Source: Planctomycetales bacterium (GTDB taxonomy: Bacteria > Planctomycetota > Phycisphaerae > SM23-33). Taken from it: a stretch of 6,642 bases of DNA. Shown here piece by piece: positions 1-5,723 of the stretch. The translations under genes and the position numbers were made by a program. Positions within the stretch are counted from its first letter, which is position 1. The number at the start of each line of letters is the position of its first letter. The DNA lies in assembly GCA_030673005.1 (NCBI GenBank), contig DAOVFI010000136.1, positions 1 to 6,642 of the forward strand, in the 5' to 3' direction. The notes beneath the pieces were generated by a model. It saw nothing but the letters and a program-made list of their open reading frames with translations. It was not told the origin of the DNA and made no database searches.

Positions 1-1103
1 TCGGGCGAAAAGGCCAGGGCGTATATCTGGTCGGTGTGTCCGGCGAAGTTGTGGACCGATTTTCCGGTCTTTACGTTCCACAGGCCGACGGTCTTATCGG
101 CCCGCAGTATTGCCAGCGTTTCGCCGTCGGGAGAAAACGCCAGGCAGTTACACTTACCCCCGCTGCCGGGAAGTCGCCTGATTTCCTTGCAGGCATCACG
201 AGCGGGACGCCCGTGCCGCGCCAGGTCCCACAGCCGGACGGTGCTGTCCCCGCCGCTGTTGACCGCCAACATCGACCCGTCCGGTGAAAAGGTCAGGCAG
301 GACACAATGGCCTTGTGCCCTTCCAGTGCGAACAACTCCTTCTTCTTTTCGAGCGACCAGAAGCGAACGGTTCCGTCCTTGCAACCATAGGCAAGTAGTT
401 TCCCGTCCGGGGAGACAGTCATGCTGCTTATCGTCCCGCCGGGCAATTTGATTTGCCCCGTTCCCTTGCCGGTTCGGGCGTTCCAAAACCGAACGGTTCC
501 GTCCATATCGCCTGATAAGATTGCATTACCATCGGACAGGAACGCTGCGGCGCGGATCGGACGCTTATGCCTACCCAGTTCAACGGAAGCGGACTTCGGC
601 CGATCCGGATGCCAGACATGCAACCTCGTGGAGAAAGCGAACACCACAGCCTTTCCGTCACCGCGAATCTCCAGAGCATCGATCCTGCCCTTGGATGTGG
701 TGCGCCCTATTTCCTTTCCGGTGGCGACGTTCCAAAGGCGGACCGTCCTGTCCTGCCCGCCCGACGCCAGTGTCTTTCCGCTTGGCGAGAAGGCCAGGCA
801 TACAACCGTGCGCTTATGGCCGATGAGAGTCGCGGTCCTTTTACCGGTGGCGGCGTCCCACAGGACAATCTTTCCGTCGCGCCCGCCGCCGGTGGCGAAG
901 ACCTTGCCGGCCGGTGAGAAGGCAACCGAAAATATCGAGTCGCCGTGCCTCAGCCGGACCGTTCCCAGCCGCCCTACAGCCCCGGCCGGTAGCGGATCGC
1001 CGTATGAGTCCAGCCGGGACCGCTTCTCATCAGCACCAGCAGAAGAAATAACCACCATTAATACCAGGCAGGTTGTTCTTATCATCATTATATATTTCGC
1101 CAT
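1..1103 (-). CDS. Exported WD40-repeat beta-propeller protein (3' end outside window)
   Basis: The minus-strand frame is open from ATG at 1103 to the window edge: 367 codons plus 2 bases, no stop. The start fits because GGGAG lies 5 bases upstream and an in-frame TAA lies just before it. Residues 1-24 (MAKYIMMIRTTC... SSAGA) look like a Sec signal peptide, so the protein is probably exported. After a short linker with LDSYGDPLPAGAVGRLGT, WD40 blades follow at about 53-88, 96-130, 138-167 (degenerate), 179-213, 222-253, 263-296 and 315-348, and an eighth begins at 356. Typical blade signatures are AFSPSGKTLASGG and DRTVRLWNVATGK. Seven blades make one propeller, so the eighth implies a second propeller or a closing blade. 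WD40 propellers are protein-binding scaffolds; no enzymatic domain is visible and the partner is unknown. The gene is divergent from the phosphatase gene. The missing C-terminus could hold further blades or another domain. Confidence 0.93.
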   Translation of the reverse strand, partial: MAKYIMMIRTTCLVLMVVISSAGADEKRSRLDSYGDPLPAGAVGRLGTVRLRHGDSIFSVAFSPAGKVFATGGGRDGKIVLWDAATGKRTATLIGHKRTVVCLAFSPSGKTLASGGQDRTVRLWNVATGKEIGRTTSKGRIDALEIRGDGKAVVFAFSTRLHVWHPDRPKSASVELGRHKRPIRAAAFLSDGNAILSGDMDGTVRFWNARTGKGTGQIKLPGGTISSMTVSPDGKLLAYGCKDGTVRFWSLEKKKELFALEGHKAIVSCLTFSPDGSMLAVNSGGDSTVRLWDLARHGRPARDACKEIRRLPGSGGKCNCLAFSPDGETLAILRADKTVGLWNVKTGKSVHNFAGHTDQIYALAFSP

Positions 1104-1129
1104 CGTCTCTCCCTTTATTTACCGTTATG

Positions 1130-1135
1130 ATTATA
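1130..1135 (-). promoter_or_regulatory. Candidate -10 box for the WD40 gene
   Basis: Read on the minus strand this is a perfect TATAAT. It lies 26 bases upstream of the ATG at 1103, so the untranslated leader would be about 20 bases. No good -35 box is present at the usual 16-18 bp distance (the nearest candidates resemble ATCTTT or TCTTTT), so an activator or an extended upstream contact may be needed. This is inferred from sequence only. Confidence 0.45.
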
Positions 1136-1168
1136 GACGAAAGAGTTTCTGAAAAGATTCCCGGATTC

Positions 1169-1179
1169 AGATATTATCT
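1169..1179. promoter_or_regulatory. Short palindrome in the divergent intergenic region
   Basis: AGATATTATCT is a perfect 5+1+5 palindrome. It sits between the candidate promoter elements of the WD40 gene and those of the phosphatase gene. It could be an operator shared by both genes, but an 11-bp palindrome in AT-rich DNA may be chance. Confidence 0.2.
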
Positions 1180-1186
1180 TCTTCAA

Positions 1187-1215
1187 TTGACGTTGACTCC
1201 GCGTCCGATTATTCT
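1187..1215 (+). promoter_or_regulatory. Candidate sigma-70-type promoter for the GAF-PP2C gene
   Basis: TTGACG (1187-1192, 5/6 to consensus) and TATTCT (1210-1215, 4/6) are separated by exactly 17 bp. Transcription would start near 1222, leaving a leader of about 19 bases before the GTG at 1241 that includes the GGAG at 1229-1232. A second TTGAC (1193-1198) directly follows the first. This placement argues against the upstream in-frame ATGs at 1073 and 1127 being real starts. Confidence 0.5.
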
Positions 1216-1240
1216 CAATGCAATCTATTGGAGATTTCAC

Positions 1241-2500
1241 GTGCCCTCGCCGGATCGTGATAAACAAATTACTTCGTTGGGAAAGGTCCTTCAGATCAGC
1301 CGGGACATGGTCGCCACGAGCGACCTGGACGAGTTGCTCGGCGTGATTATCGACCGATCGATGGAACTGCTTGAAGCGGAGCGCGCGACGCTGTTCCTTT
1401 ACGACGCCGACAGCGATGAGTTGTTCAGCAAGATAGCTGCCGGCGCGAAGGAGATCCGCTTTTCCGCCGGCATCGGCATCGCCGGAGCGGTTGTGCGGAG
1501 CAAGCAGACGCTCAACATATCCGACGCCTACGCCGACGAGCGTTTCAACCGCGACGTGGACCGCCGGACTGGCTTCCGCACACACAACATCCTGGCCGTT
1601 CCGCTGCTCGGATACGCCGGCGACCTTGTCGGCGTACTGGAGGTTCTCAACAAGCAAGGCGGGCCATTCGGGGACGATGACATCACGCTGCTGGAGACAC
1701 TCGCCGCCCAGGCCGGCGTCGTGCTCCAGCGGGCGCGCCTGCTTGAACACTACGTCCAGAAACAGCGGATGGAACACGCCCTCCAGATCGCCCGGCAGAT
1801 ACAGCAGGACATCCTGCCGAAGGAAAATCCGCAGGTCGAAGGTTTCGACGTAGCCGGCTGGTCAAGCCCTGCCGACGAAACCGGCGGAGACGTGTACGAT
1901 TTTCTTGAAATAGGCGGCGGTCGCTGGACCTTCACTCTCGCCGACGCAACCGGGCACGGGATAGGTCCGGCTCTGGTGGTGGCCGAAGCACGCGCGATGT
2001 TGCGAGCGCTCAGCGCCGCCGACCTGGACATCCCCGTCGTAATGACCAGGGTCAACGACCTGCTGACGGGCGACTTGAGCGAATCGCGGTTCGTAACGTG
2101 CCTGTTCGGGCTGCTGGACGGACCGGCGGGATCCGTGCGATACGCCTCCGCCGGGCAAGGCCCGATCATCTTCTATAACCGCTCCGAGGATAAGTTCGAC
2201 GAACTGCCCGCGACGACGCTTCCACTCGGCATCATCGCCGGAATCAACTTCGACGAACAGGTCGAACGGCAACTCGCACCGGGAGACATGATGGCGCTGA
2301 CCACAGACGGTTTCTTCGAGGCAACCGACCGGACCGGGCAACAATTCGGCACCGAACGCATCAGAAATATCCTTCACCGCTGCCGGGACCTGCCCGCCGG
2401 TGAAATCATACAAAACCTCCATAAGGAGGTATTCGAGTTCACCGGCCCGGTCCCCCAGGACGACGACCTGACCGCTATCATTGTAAAAAGGACCGGGTGA
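1241..2500 (+). CDS. GAF-domain PP2C-type (SpoIIE/RsbU family) serine phosphatase
   Basis: This encodes a 419-residue soluble signalling phosphatase. I chose GTG at 1241 because GGAG at 1229-1232 sits 7 bases upstream and a promoter-like sequence lies just before it. The same frame is open back to an ATG at 1073, but that part overlaps the divergent promoters and resembles no domain. Residues about 28-165 are a GAF sensory domain. Residues 165-195 form a linker helix ending QIARQIQQDILP, typical of RsbU-like proteins. Residues about 198-417 are the PP2C/SpoIIE domain. Metal-binding motifs are present: GGDVYD (D217), LADATGHG (D235), TTDGFFEA (D356) and DDLT (D408/D409). The usual AGH motif reads AGQ (Q306). 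Such enzymes usually dephosphorylate STAS-domain anti-sigma antagonists; no such gene, nor an RsbW-like kinase, is in the window. The GAF ligand is unknown. The HD-GYP gene follows in the same direction after 187 bp. Confidence 0.92.
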   Translation: MPSPDRDKQITSLGKVLQISRDMVATSDLDELLGVIIDRSMELLEAERATLFLYDADSDELFSKIAAGAKEIRFSAGIGIAGAVVRSKQTLNISDAYADERFNRDVDRRTGFRTHNILAVPLLGYAGDLVGVLEVLNKQGGPFGDDDITLLETLAAQAGVVLQRARLLEHYVQKQRMEHALQIARQIQQDILPKENPQVEGFDVAGWSSPADETGGDVYDFLEIGGGRWTFTLADATGHGIGPALVVAEARAMLRALSAADLDIPVVMTRVNDLLTGDLSESRFVTCLFGLLDGPAGSVRYASAGQGPIIFYNRSEDKFDELPATTLPLGIIAGINFDEQVERQLAPGDMMALTTDGFFEATDRTGQQFGTERIRNILHRCRDLPAGEIIQNLHKEVFEFTGPVPQDDDLTAIIVKRTG

Positions 2501-2671
2501 CCGGAAGGTTGCCCGCTCATACCCTGGCATATTCTTACCCAATCGATACAAACGCTTCATTTTCTCATCAAAGTGAGATTGTGCCCTCGTCGGCTAAAAA
2601 AAAGCAAATATTCACGTCGATGGCGCCGGAGGAATCGTAGGCTCCTATTACAAGGTATTGCGTTTTTCACC

Positions 2672-2690
2672 GGAGGGCATTGTTGAAGTG
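2672..2690 (+). promoter_or_regulatory. Ribosome-binding site deciding the GTG start of the HD-GYP gene
   Basis: GGAGGG at 2672-2677 is a strong Shine-Dalgarno sequence 10 bases before GTG at 2688. The alternative in-frame TTG at 2658 has only AAGG two bases upstream, which is too close. The 2688 start is therefore preferred. Upstream, the same frame is open from 2598 but holds no ATG or GTG and no start better than the TTG. Confidence 0.6.
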
Positions 2691-3566
2691 TTAAGCCGAA
2701 TCAAATTAGTCGCCAATGCCGGCGGGATTGCGCGTTCCATGGGGATATCCGCCGTTGCCATCGCATTAGGTGTTTACGCGATGGTGTTGCAGGAAAGTCA
2801 CAGCGGCACCGTAATGCTGGCTGTGATTGTCGTACTGCTATCGGTCGGAGCGATGCTTCAGGTCGGACGCGGCGTCAGGGAACTGCACCATAAACATAAG
2901 GTTACGCACGAGGAGGCCCTGCAAGCAGAACGCCATTACTTCGAGGTTCTCCGCCGGATAATGGCCGCCGTCGAGGACCGCGATCCCTACACACGAGGCA
3001 GAAGCAGACGCATCGGACTGCTCGCCGGTCAAATGGGTGAAAAAATGGGACTGGACAGCGAGAAATGCCGTCTGCTGGACCTTATCGGGCAGGTTCACGA
3101 CATCGGCCTGCTGTCAGTCCCGGACTACATCGTCAACAAGCCCTCACGCCTGGGCAATGAGGAGTTCCGCACGCTCAAGAAGCACTCCGAAACCTCATAC
3201 AAAATTCTCGAGCCGCTGACATTCTTATCCGAGATGCTCCCTGCCATCCGTTATCACCACGAGCGAATGAACGGCACAGGATACCCTAACGGCCTGAAAG
3301 GCGACGAGGTTCCCCTCACCGCCCGAATCCTCGCAGCGTCCGACGCCTACGACGCAATGACACACGATCGGCCTCACCGACCCGCCCTTCCGACCGTCGA
3401 GGCATTGAACGAACTGAGGCGATGCACCCCGCACGGATACGACCCGGAATGCGTCTCCGCACTTGAAGAAATACTCCATGGAAAAAATTTGCAGGAAGTT
3501 CAGGGAATTACCGACAGCGACATACCGGAAAGCCAAATCTCTGAAATGGTCCCGGTTCATCAATAG
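2688..3566 (+). CDS. Membrane-anchored HD-GYP domain protein (putative cyclic di-GMP phosphodiesterase, divergent)
   Basis: This encodes 292 residues from the preferred GTG at 2688; a TTG at 2658 would add ten. Two hydrophobic segments (about 18-34 and 40-57) form a membrane hairpin, and a short charged linker (62-90) leads to an HD-GYP domain (about 92-265). HD-GYP proteins typically hydrolyse cyclic di-GMP in the cytoplasm. Core metal ligands are visible: H137-D138 (VHDIG), H166, H190-H191 (HHE) and D219 (ASDAYDA), and the GYP signature is intact (198-200). Several signature positions differ: the usual Lys after HDIG is Leu141, the usual His in G-H-S is Arg105, and the Asp of DGxGYP is Asn195. 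The protein may therefore have altered activity or only bind. No REC, PAS or GGDEF domain is attached, so any input would come through the membrane segments or a partner. It lies downstream of the GAF-PP2C gene in the same direction and may be co-transcribed with it; I see no convincing terminator or promoter between them. Confidence 0.9.
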   Translation: MLSRIKLVANAGGIARSMGISAVAIALGVYAMVLQESHSGTVMLAVIVVLLSVGAMLQVGRGVRELHHKHKVTHEEALQAERHYFEVLRRIMAAVEDRDPYTRGRSRRIGLLAGQMGEKMGLDSEKCRLLDLIGQVHDIGLLSVPDYIVNKPSRLGNEEFRTLKKHSETSYKILEPLTFLSEMLPAIRYHHERMNGTGYPNGLKGDEVPLTARILAASDAYDAMTHDRPHRPALPTVEALNELRRCTPHGYDPECVSALEEILHGKNLQEVQGITDSDIPESQISEMVPVHQ

Positions 3567-3605
3567 GAAGCGAAAAAAGGCAGCGGGGGTCTTTCGGACA
3601 CAGGA

Positions 3606-3695
3606 GGACAGAGGGGTTGTTGATAAAGTCTCGCCTTGTGGTGCAGAAGAAGACGCCGGACCGCATAAGCGACTTTATCAACAACTCCTCTGTCC
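3606..3695. repeat. Long near-perfect inverted repeat (25-bp arms, 40-nt loop)
   Basis: The left arm 3606-3630 (begins GGACAGAGGGG, ends GATAAAGTC) and the right arm 3671-3695 are complementary at 24 of 25 positions. The one exception, G3615 opposite T3686, is a G-U wobble in plus-strand RNA. Weaker pairing continues inward (GC..TTGTGG against CCGCATAAGC) and outward to about 3596-3706 (GGAC against GTCC). The element starts 39 bases after the HD-GYP stop. No run of T follows the stem, so it is not a standard intrinsic terminator. It could be a MITE- or REP-like dispersed element or an mRNA 3'-end structure. I see no clear target-site duplication. Confidence 0.85.
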
Positions 3696-3740
3696 CCTAT
3701 CCGTCCTGCTACGATCTTTTCCCTGCACTTCAACACCACC

Positions 3741-3760
3741 GCAGCGGTAGGCAGCGGGAG
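3741..3760. repeat. Tandem 10-bp repeat (two copies)
   Basis: GCAGCGGTAG is followed directly by GCAGCGGGAG, matching at 9 of 10 positions. A related GGCAGCGGG also occurs at 3579-3587, on the other side of the long inverted repeat. The significance is unknown and may be nil. Confidence 0.35.
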
Positions 3761-3770
3761 GCTGGGCCGA

Positions 3771-3786
3771 CCTGTCTGCCGACAGG
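3771..3786. repeat. Small perfect hairpin CCTGTC-TGCC-GACAGG
   Basis: A 6-bp stem encloses a TGCC loop. It is followed by CATAAAAAAT, so there is no T-run after the stem on the plus strand, nor on the minus strand, and it is not a typical terminator. It resembles the palindromic CCTGCC...GCAGG-type sequence inside the GH130 gene at 5881-5901. Confidence 0.5.
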
Positions 3787-3819
3787 CATAAAAAATACCT
3801 GTACATCCTCCAACTACGA

Positions 3820-3849
3820 CTGGCAATTATCTCTGCTTGTTCCTATTAT
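3820..3849 (+). promoter_or_regulatory. Candidate promoter for the reductase-rhodanese gene
   Basis: CTGGCA (3820-3825, 4/6 to the -35 consensus) and TATTAT (3844-3849, 5/6 to the -10 consensus) are 18 bp apart. The predicted start of transcription is near 3856, giving a leader of about 48 bases. That start would fall inside the left arm of the inverted repeat at 3849-3859, which matters for how the repeat could act. Confidence 0.35.
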
Positions 3850-3898
3850 ATTTCCTTTCGGTCTTACTGAATTCACAGGCACGTACAGAAAGGAAATA
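3849..3898 (+). promoter_or_regulatory. Perfect 11-bp inverted repeat covering the ribosome-binding site
   Basis: TATTTCCTTTC (3849-3859) and GAAAGGAAATA (3888-3898) are exact reverse complements separated by 28 bases. The right arm contains AAGGA (3890-3894), which lies 9 bases before the ATG at 3904 and is the only plausible Shine-Dalgarno sequence. In an RNA starting upstream of 3849 the arms would pair and hide the ribosome-binding site. If transcription starts near 3856, the repeat would act mainly as DNA, for example as an operator. Either role is inference. Confidence 0.5.
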
Positions 3899-3903
3899 CG
3901 AGC

Positions 3904-5586
3904 ATGTCCAATCCATTGAAAGTCGTCATTATCGGTGGTGTAGCCGCCGGACCCAAGGTGGCAGCCAAAGTCGTTCGTCTCAGACCCGAGGCCGATGTAA
4001 CCGTCGTCGAGAAAGGTCAATTCCTCTCGTACGCCGGTTGCGGCCTGCCTTATTACATCTCCGGCGTCGTAGTCGAACAGGCCGAACTCATGAGTACGCC
4101 GATCGGCGTACTGCGCGATCCTGCCTTCTTCCAGAAGGTCAAGAACGTCCGCGTACTGAACCGCACCGAGGCGATGGAAATCGACCGCAAGGGCAGGCGG
4201 GTTCGCGTCCGAAGCCTTGAAGGTGACGAGGAATCCTGGCTGGACTATGACAAACTGGTATTGGCCACCGGCGCCAATCCCGTCGTACCGCCGATTCCGG
4301 GAGTGAACCTGCGGAATATCTTCACGCTGCACGGCGTCGAGGACGCCGAAGGCATCAAGACTGCTTTGTCCGAAGACAAGGCGCGGGACGTTGTCATTGT
4401 CGGCGGCGGGCTTATCGGTATCGAAGTAACCGAGGCGCTTGTGCACAAAGGCTGCCGCGTTACCGTCGTGGAAATGCTCCCGCAGATACTCCGCATTCTC
4501 GACGAGGAAATGGCCGCCCTCGTCGCCGGGCACCTCGAATCGCAAGGCGTGAAGGTTCTTACCGGCACAAAGGTCGAATCGTTCGAGGGCGACGGTAAAG
4601 TCACCACCGTAGTTACCGACAAGGGACCCATCCCGGCCGACATGGTTATTATGTCCATCGGCGTCCGCCCGAACGTGGGATTGGCAAAGGACGCGGGCCT
4701 GGAGATCGGCAAGACCGGCGCTATCAAGGTCGATACGCACATGCGGACGGCCGACAAGGACATATACGCCGCCGGCGACTGCGTCGAGTGCGTCGATCTC
4801 GTTACAGGACAACCGTGCTATGTACCGCTCGGCTCGACCGCAAACAAGCAGGGACGCGTCGCAGCGATGAACCTCTGCAACGAACACGACGCTTTTCCCG
4901 GCGTCCTTGGAAGTACGGTCTGCAAGGTCTTCGACTACTGCGTGGCCAGGACCGGCCTGACTGAAGCCGACGCACGCGAGTTCGGATGCAATGTTACGAC
5001 CGCTCTTGTCCCGGCGCCGGATAAGGCACACTTCATGCCGGACGCAAAACCGCTGCTGTTGAAACTCGTCGCAGACAGCAAGACAAGGCGACTTCTCGGC
5101 GCCCAGGCAACCGGGCCAGGCGACGGCGATAAGAGAATTAACGTCGCCGCCATGGCAATCACCGCCGGCATGACTGTCGATGACCTTGCAAATGTTGACC
5201 TGTGCTACGCGCCGCCGTTCTCGCCGGCAATGGACAACATCATCACCGCCGCCAACGTCGCCAAGAACAAACTGAATGGCTACATGGTCGGCGTCCCATC
5301 GGCCGAAGTCTATCGGATGCTCCAGGAAAAAAAGGATTTCGTCCTTCTCGACGTCCGAAGCCAGGGCGAATACGACCAGGTCCGCCTGCCCGGTTCGACC
5401 CTGATCCCGCTGGGCGCGCTTCGCAACCGGATGAGCGAACTCCCCAAAGACAAGGAAATCATTGCATTTTGCAAGATTTCTCTTCGCGGTTACGAGGCCG
5501 CCCTGATACTCCAGGCCGCCGGCTTCGAGAATGTCCGCGTAATGGACGGCGGCGTCGCAATGTGGCCTTACGAAAAGTTGCAGTAA
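3904..5586 (+). CDS. FAD-dependent CoA-disulfide/persulfide reductase with C-terminal rhodanese domain
   Basis: This 560-residue protein matches the CoADR-rhodanese architecture. Residues 6-37 are the FAD-binding Rossmann strand and loop (IIGGVAAGPKVAAKV). YAGCGLPYYISG at 43-54 carries the redox cysteine C46, equivalent to the active-site Cys of CoA-disulfide reductases. LATGANP lies at 119-125, the NAD(P)H-binding GGGLIGIEV at 167-175, and the second FAD contact YAAGDC at 288-293. The dimerisation domain holds YAPPFSP (435-441). Residues about 461-560 are a rhodanese domain with an intact CKISLRG loop (C523, R528). Characterised relatives use NAD(P)H to reduce CoA-disulfide, CoA- or glutathione-persulfide, or polysulfide; the rhodanese Cys may pass sulfane sulfur to the reductase site. 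The likely cytoplasmic role is thiol/sulfur redox balance, or NADH oxidation in an oxygen-sensitive host. The exact substrate cannot be read from sequence. The ATG is well placed, directly before the first beta strand. The gene has its own leader and is probably transcribed alone. Confidence 0.94.
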   Translation: MSNPLKVVIIGGVAAGPKVAAKVVRLRPEADVTVVEKGQFLSYAGCGLPYYISGVVVEQAELMSTPIGVLRDPAFFQKVKNVRVLNRTEAMEIDRKGRRVRVRSLEGDEESWLDYDKLVLATGANPVVPPIPGVNLRNIFTLHGVEDAEGIKTALSEDKARDVVIVGGGLIGIEVTEALVHKGCRVTVVEMLPQILRILDEEMAALVAGHLESQGVKVLTGTKVESFEGDGKVTTVVTDKGPIPADMVIMSIGVRPNVGLAKDAGLEIGKTGAIKVDTHMRTADKDIYAAGDCVECVDLVTGQPCYVPLGSTANKQGRVAAMNLCNEHDAFPGVLGSTVCKVFDYCVARTGLTEADAREFGCNVTTALVPAPDKAHFMPDAKPLLLKLVADSKTRRLLGAQATGPGDGDKRINVAAMAITAGMTVDDLANVDLCYAPPFSPAMDNIITAANVAKNKLNGYMVGVPSAEVYRMLQEKKDFVLLDVRSQGEYDQVRLPGSTLIPLGALRNRMSELPKDKEIIAFCKISLRGYEAALILQAAGFENVRVMDGGVAMWPYEKLQ

Positions 5587-5657
5587 ATCCTTCCGATAAT
5601 GTCCGGTAACAAGGCTTTATTATATAACACCTGATTTGATGAGTCGGGTGGCACGGT

Positions 5658-5695
5658 CAAGCAAGGTTAAGGCCATTTGGCCTTGACCTTGCTTG
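5658..5695. repeat. Inner hairpin A, 17-bp stem with 4-nt loop
   Basis: CAAGCAAGGTTAAGGCC (5658-5674), loop ATTT, then the complementary arm 5679-5695. Sixteen of 17 pairs are Watson-Crick. The remaining one, T5668 opposite G5685, is a U-G wobble if the plus strand is transcribed but an A-C mismatch if the minus strand is. Confidence 0.88.
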
Positions 5696-5723
5696 GCCGT
5701 GGCGCCGCTCGTTCACGGCCAAG
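5692..5723. repeat. Inner hairpin B, perfect 10-bp stem with 12-nt loop
   Basis: CTTGGCCGTG (5692-5701) and CACGGCCAAG (5714-5723) are exact reverse complements around a 12-base loop. Its first four bases overlap the last four of hairpin A, so A and B cannot both form at full length. Confidence 0.82.

Larger units (their letters stand above)
3567..3903. other. 337-bp intergenic region rich in inverted repeats, no convincing gene
   Basis: Between the HD-GYP stop and the reductase start I find, in order: a long inverted repeat (core arms 3606-3630 and 3671-3695), a 10-bp imperfect tandem repeat (3741-3760), a small perfect hairpin (3771-3786), a possible promoter (3820-3849), and an inverted repeat over the ribosome-binding site (3849-3898). 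Open frames cross this stretch on both strands, but they start inside the HD-GYP gene or end at its 3' end, have no plausible ribosome-binding site, and resemble each other only because the DNA is palindromic. I treat the region as non-coding. Confidence 0.7.

Noticed and set aside
421..1152. 243-codon plus-strand open frame opposite the WD40 gene
   Set aside because: The minus strand here encodes regular WD40 blades with a signal peptide and a ribosome-binding site. The plus frame has repetitive antisense-type composition (many RTVPS-like runs, the complement of DGTVR).
1073..1240. N-terminal extension of the GAF-PP2C protein from ATG 1073 or 1127
   Set aside because: This stretch overlaps the start of the divergent WD40 gene and both candidate promoters, and it resembles no domain. 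GTG 1241 has a well-spaced ribosome-binding site.
1862..2560. 232-codon minus-strand open frame across the phosphatase gene
   Set aside because: It is antisense to the conserved PP2C catalytic motifs and has no domain of its own.
2559..2580. Small TCTCA/TGAGA inverted repeat between the phosphatase and HD-GYP genes
   Set aside because: It has only five base pairs, no T-run and AT-rich surroundings, which is too weak to call a terminator or operator.
3771..3796. Intrinsic terminator at the small hairpin followed by AAAAAA
   Set aside because: The run after the stem is A on the plus strand, and on the minus strand the T-run precedes the stem, so the geometry is wrong for both strands.
3463..3826. 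Two short open frames, one on each strand, over the long inverted repeat
   Set aside because: They read similar peptides (GVVDKV...LYQQ.LCP) on both strands only because the DNA is palindromic; no plausible ribosome-binding site or domain is seen.
3814..5031. 405-codon minus-strand open frame opposite the reductase gene
   Set aside because: It lies antisense to a clear FAD/NAD-dependent reductase with complete motifs and shows no recognisable domain; it is a by-product of GC-rich codon usage.
5658..5723. Intrinsic terminator for the reductase gene
   Set aside because: The stems are strong, but no T-run follows on either strand, so a classical Rho-independent terminator is not supported.
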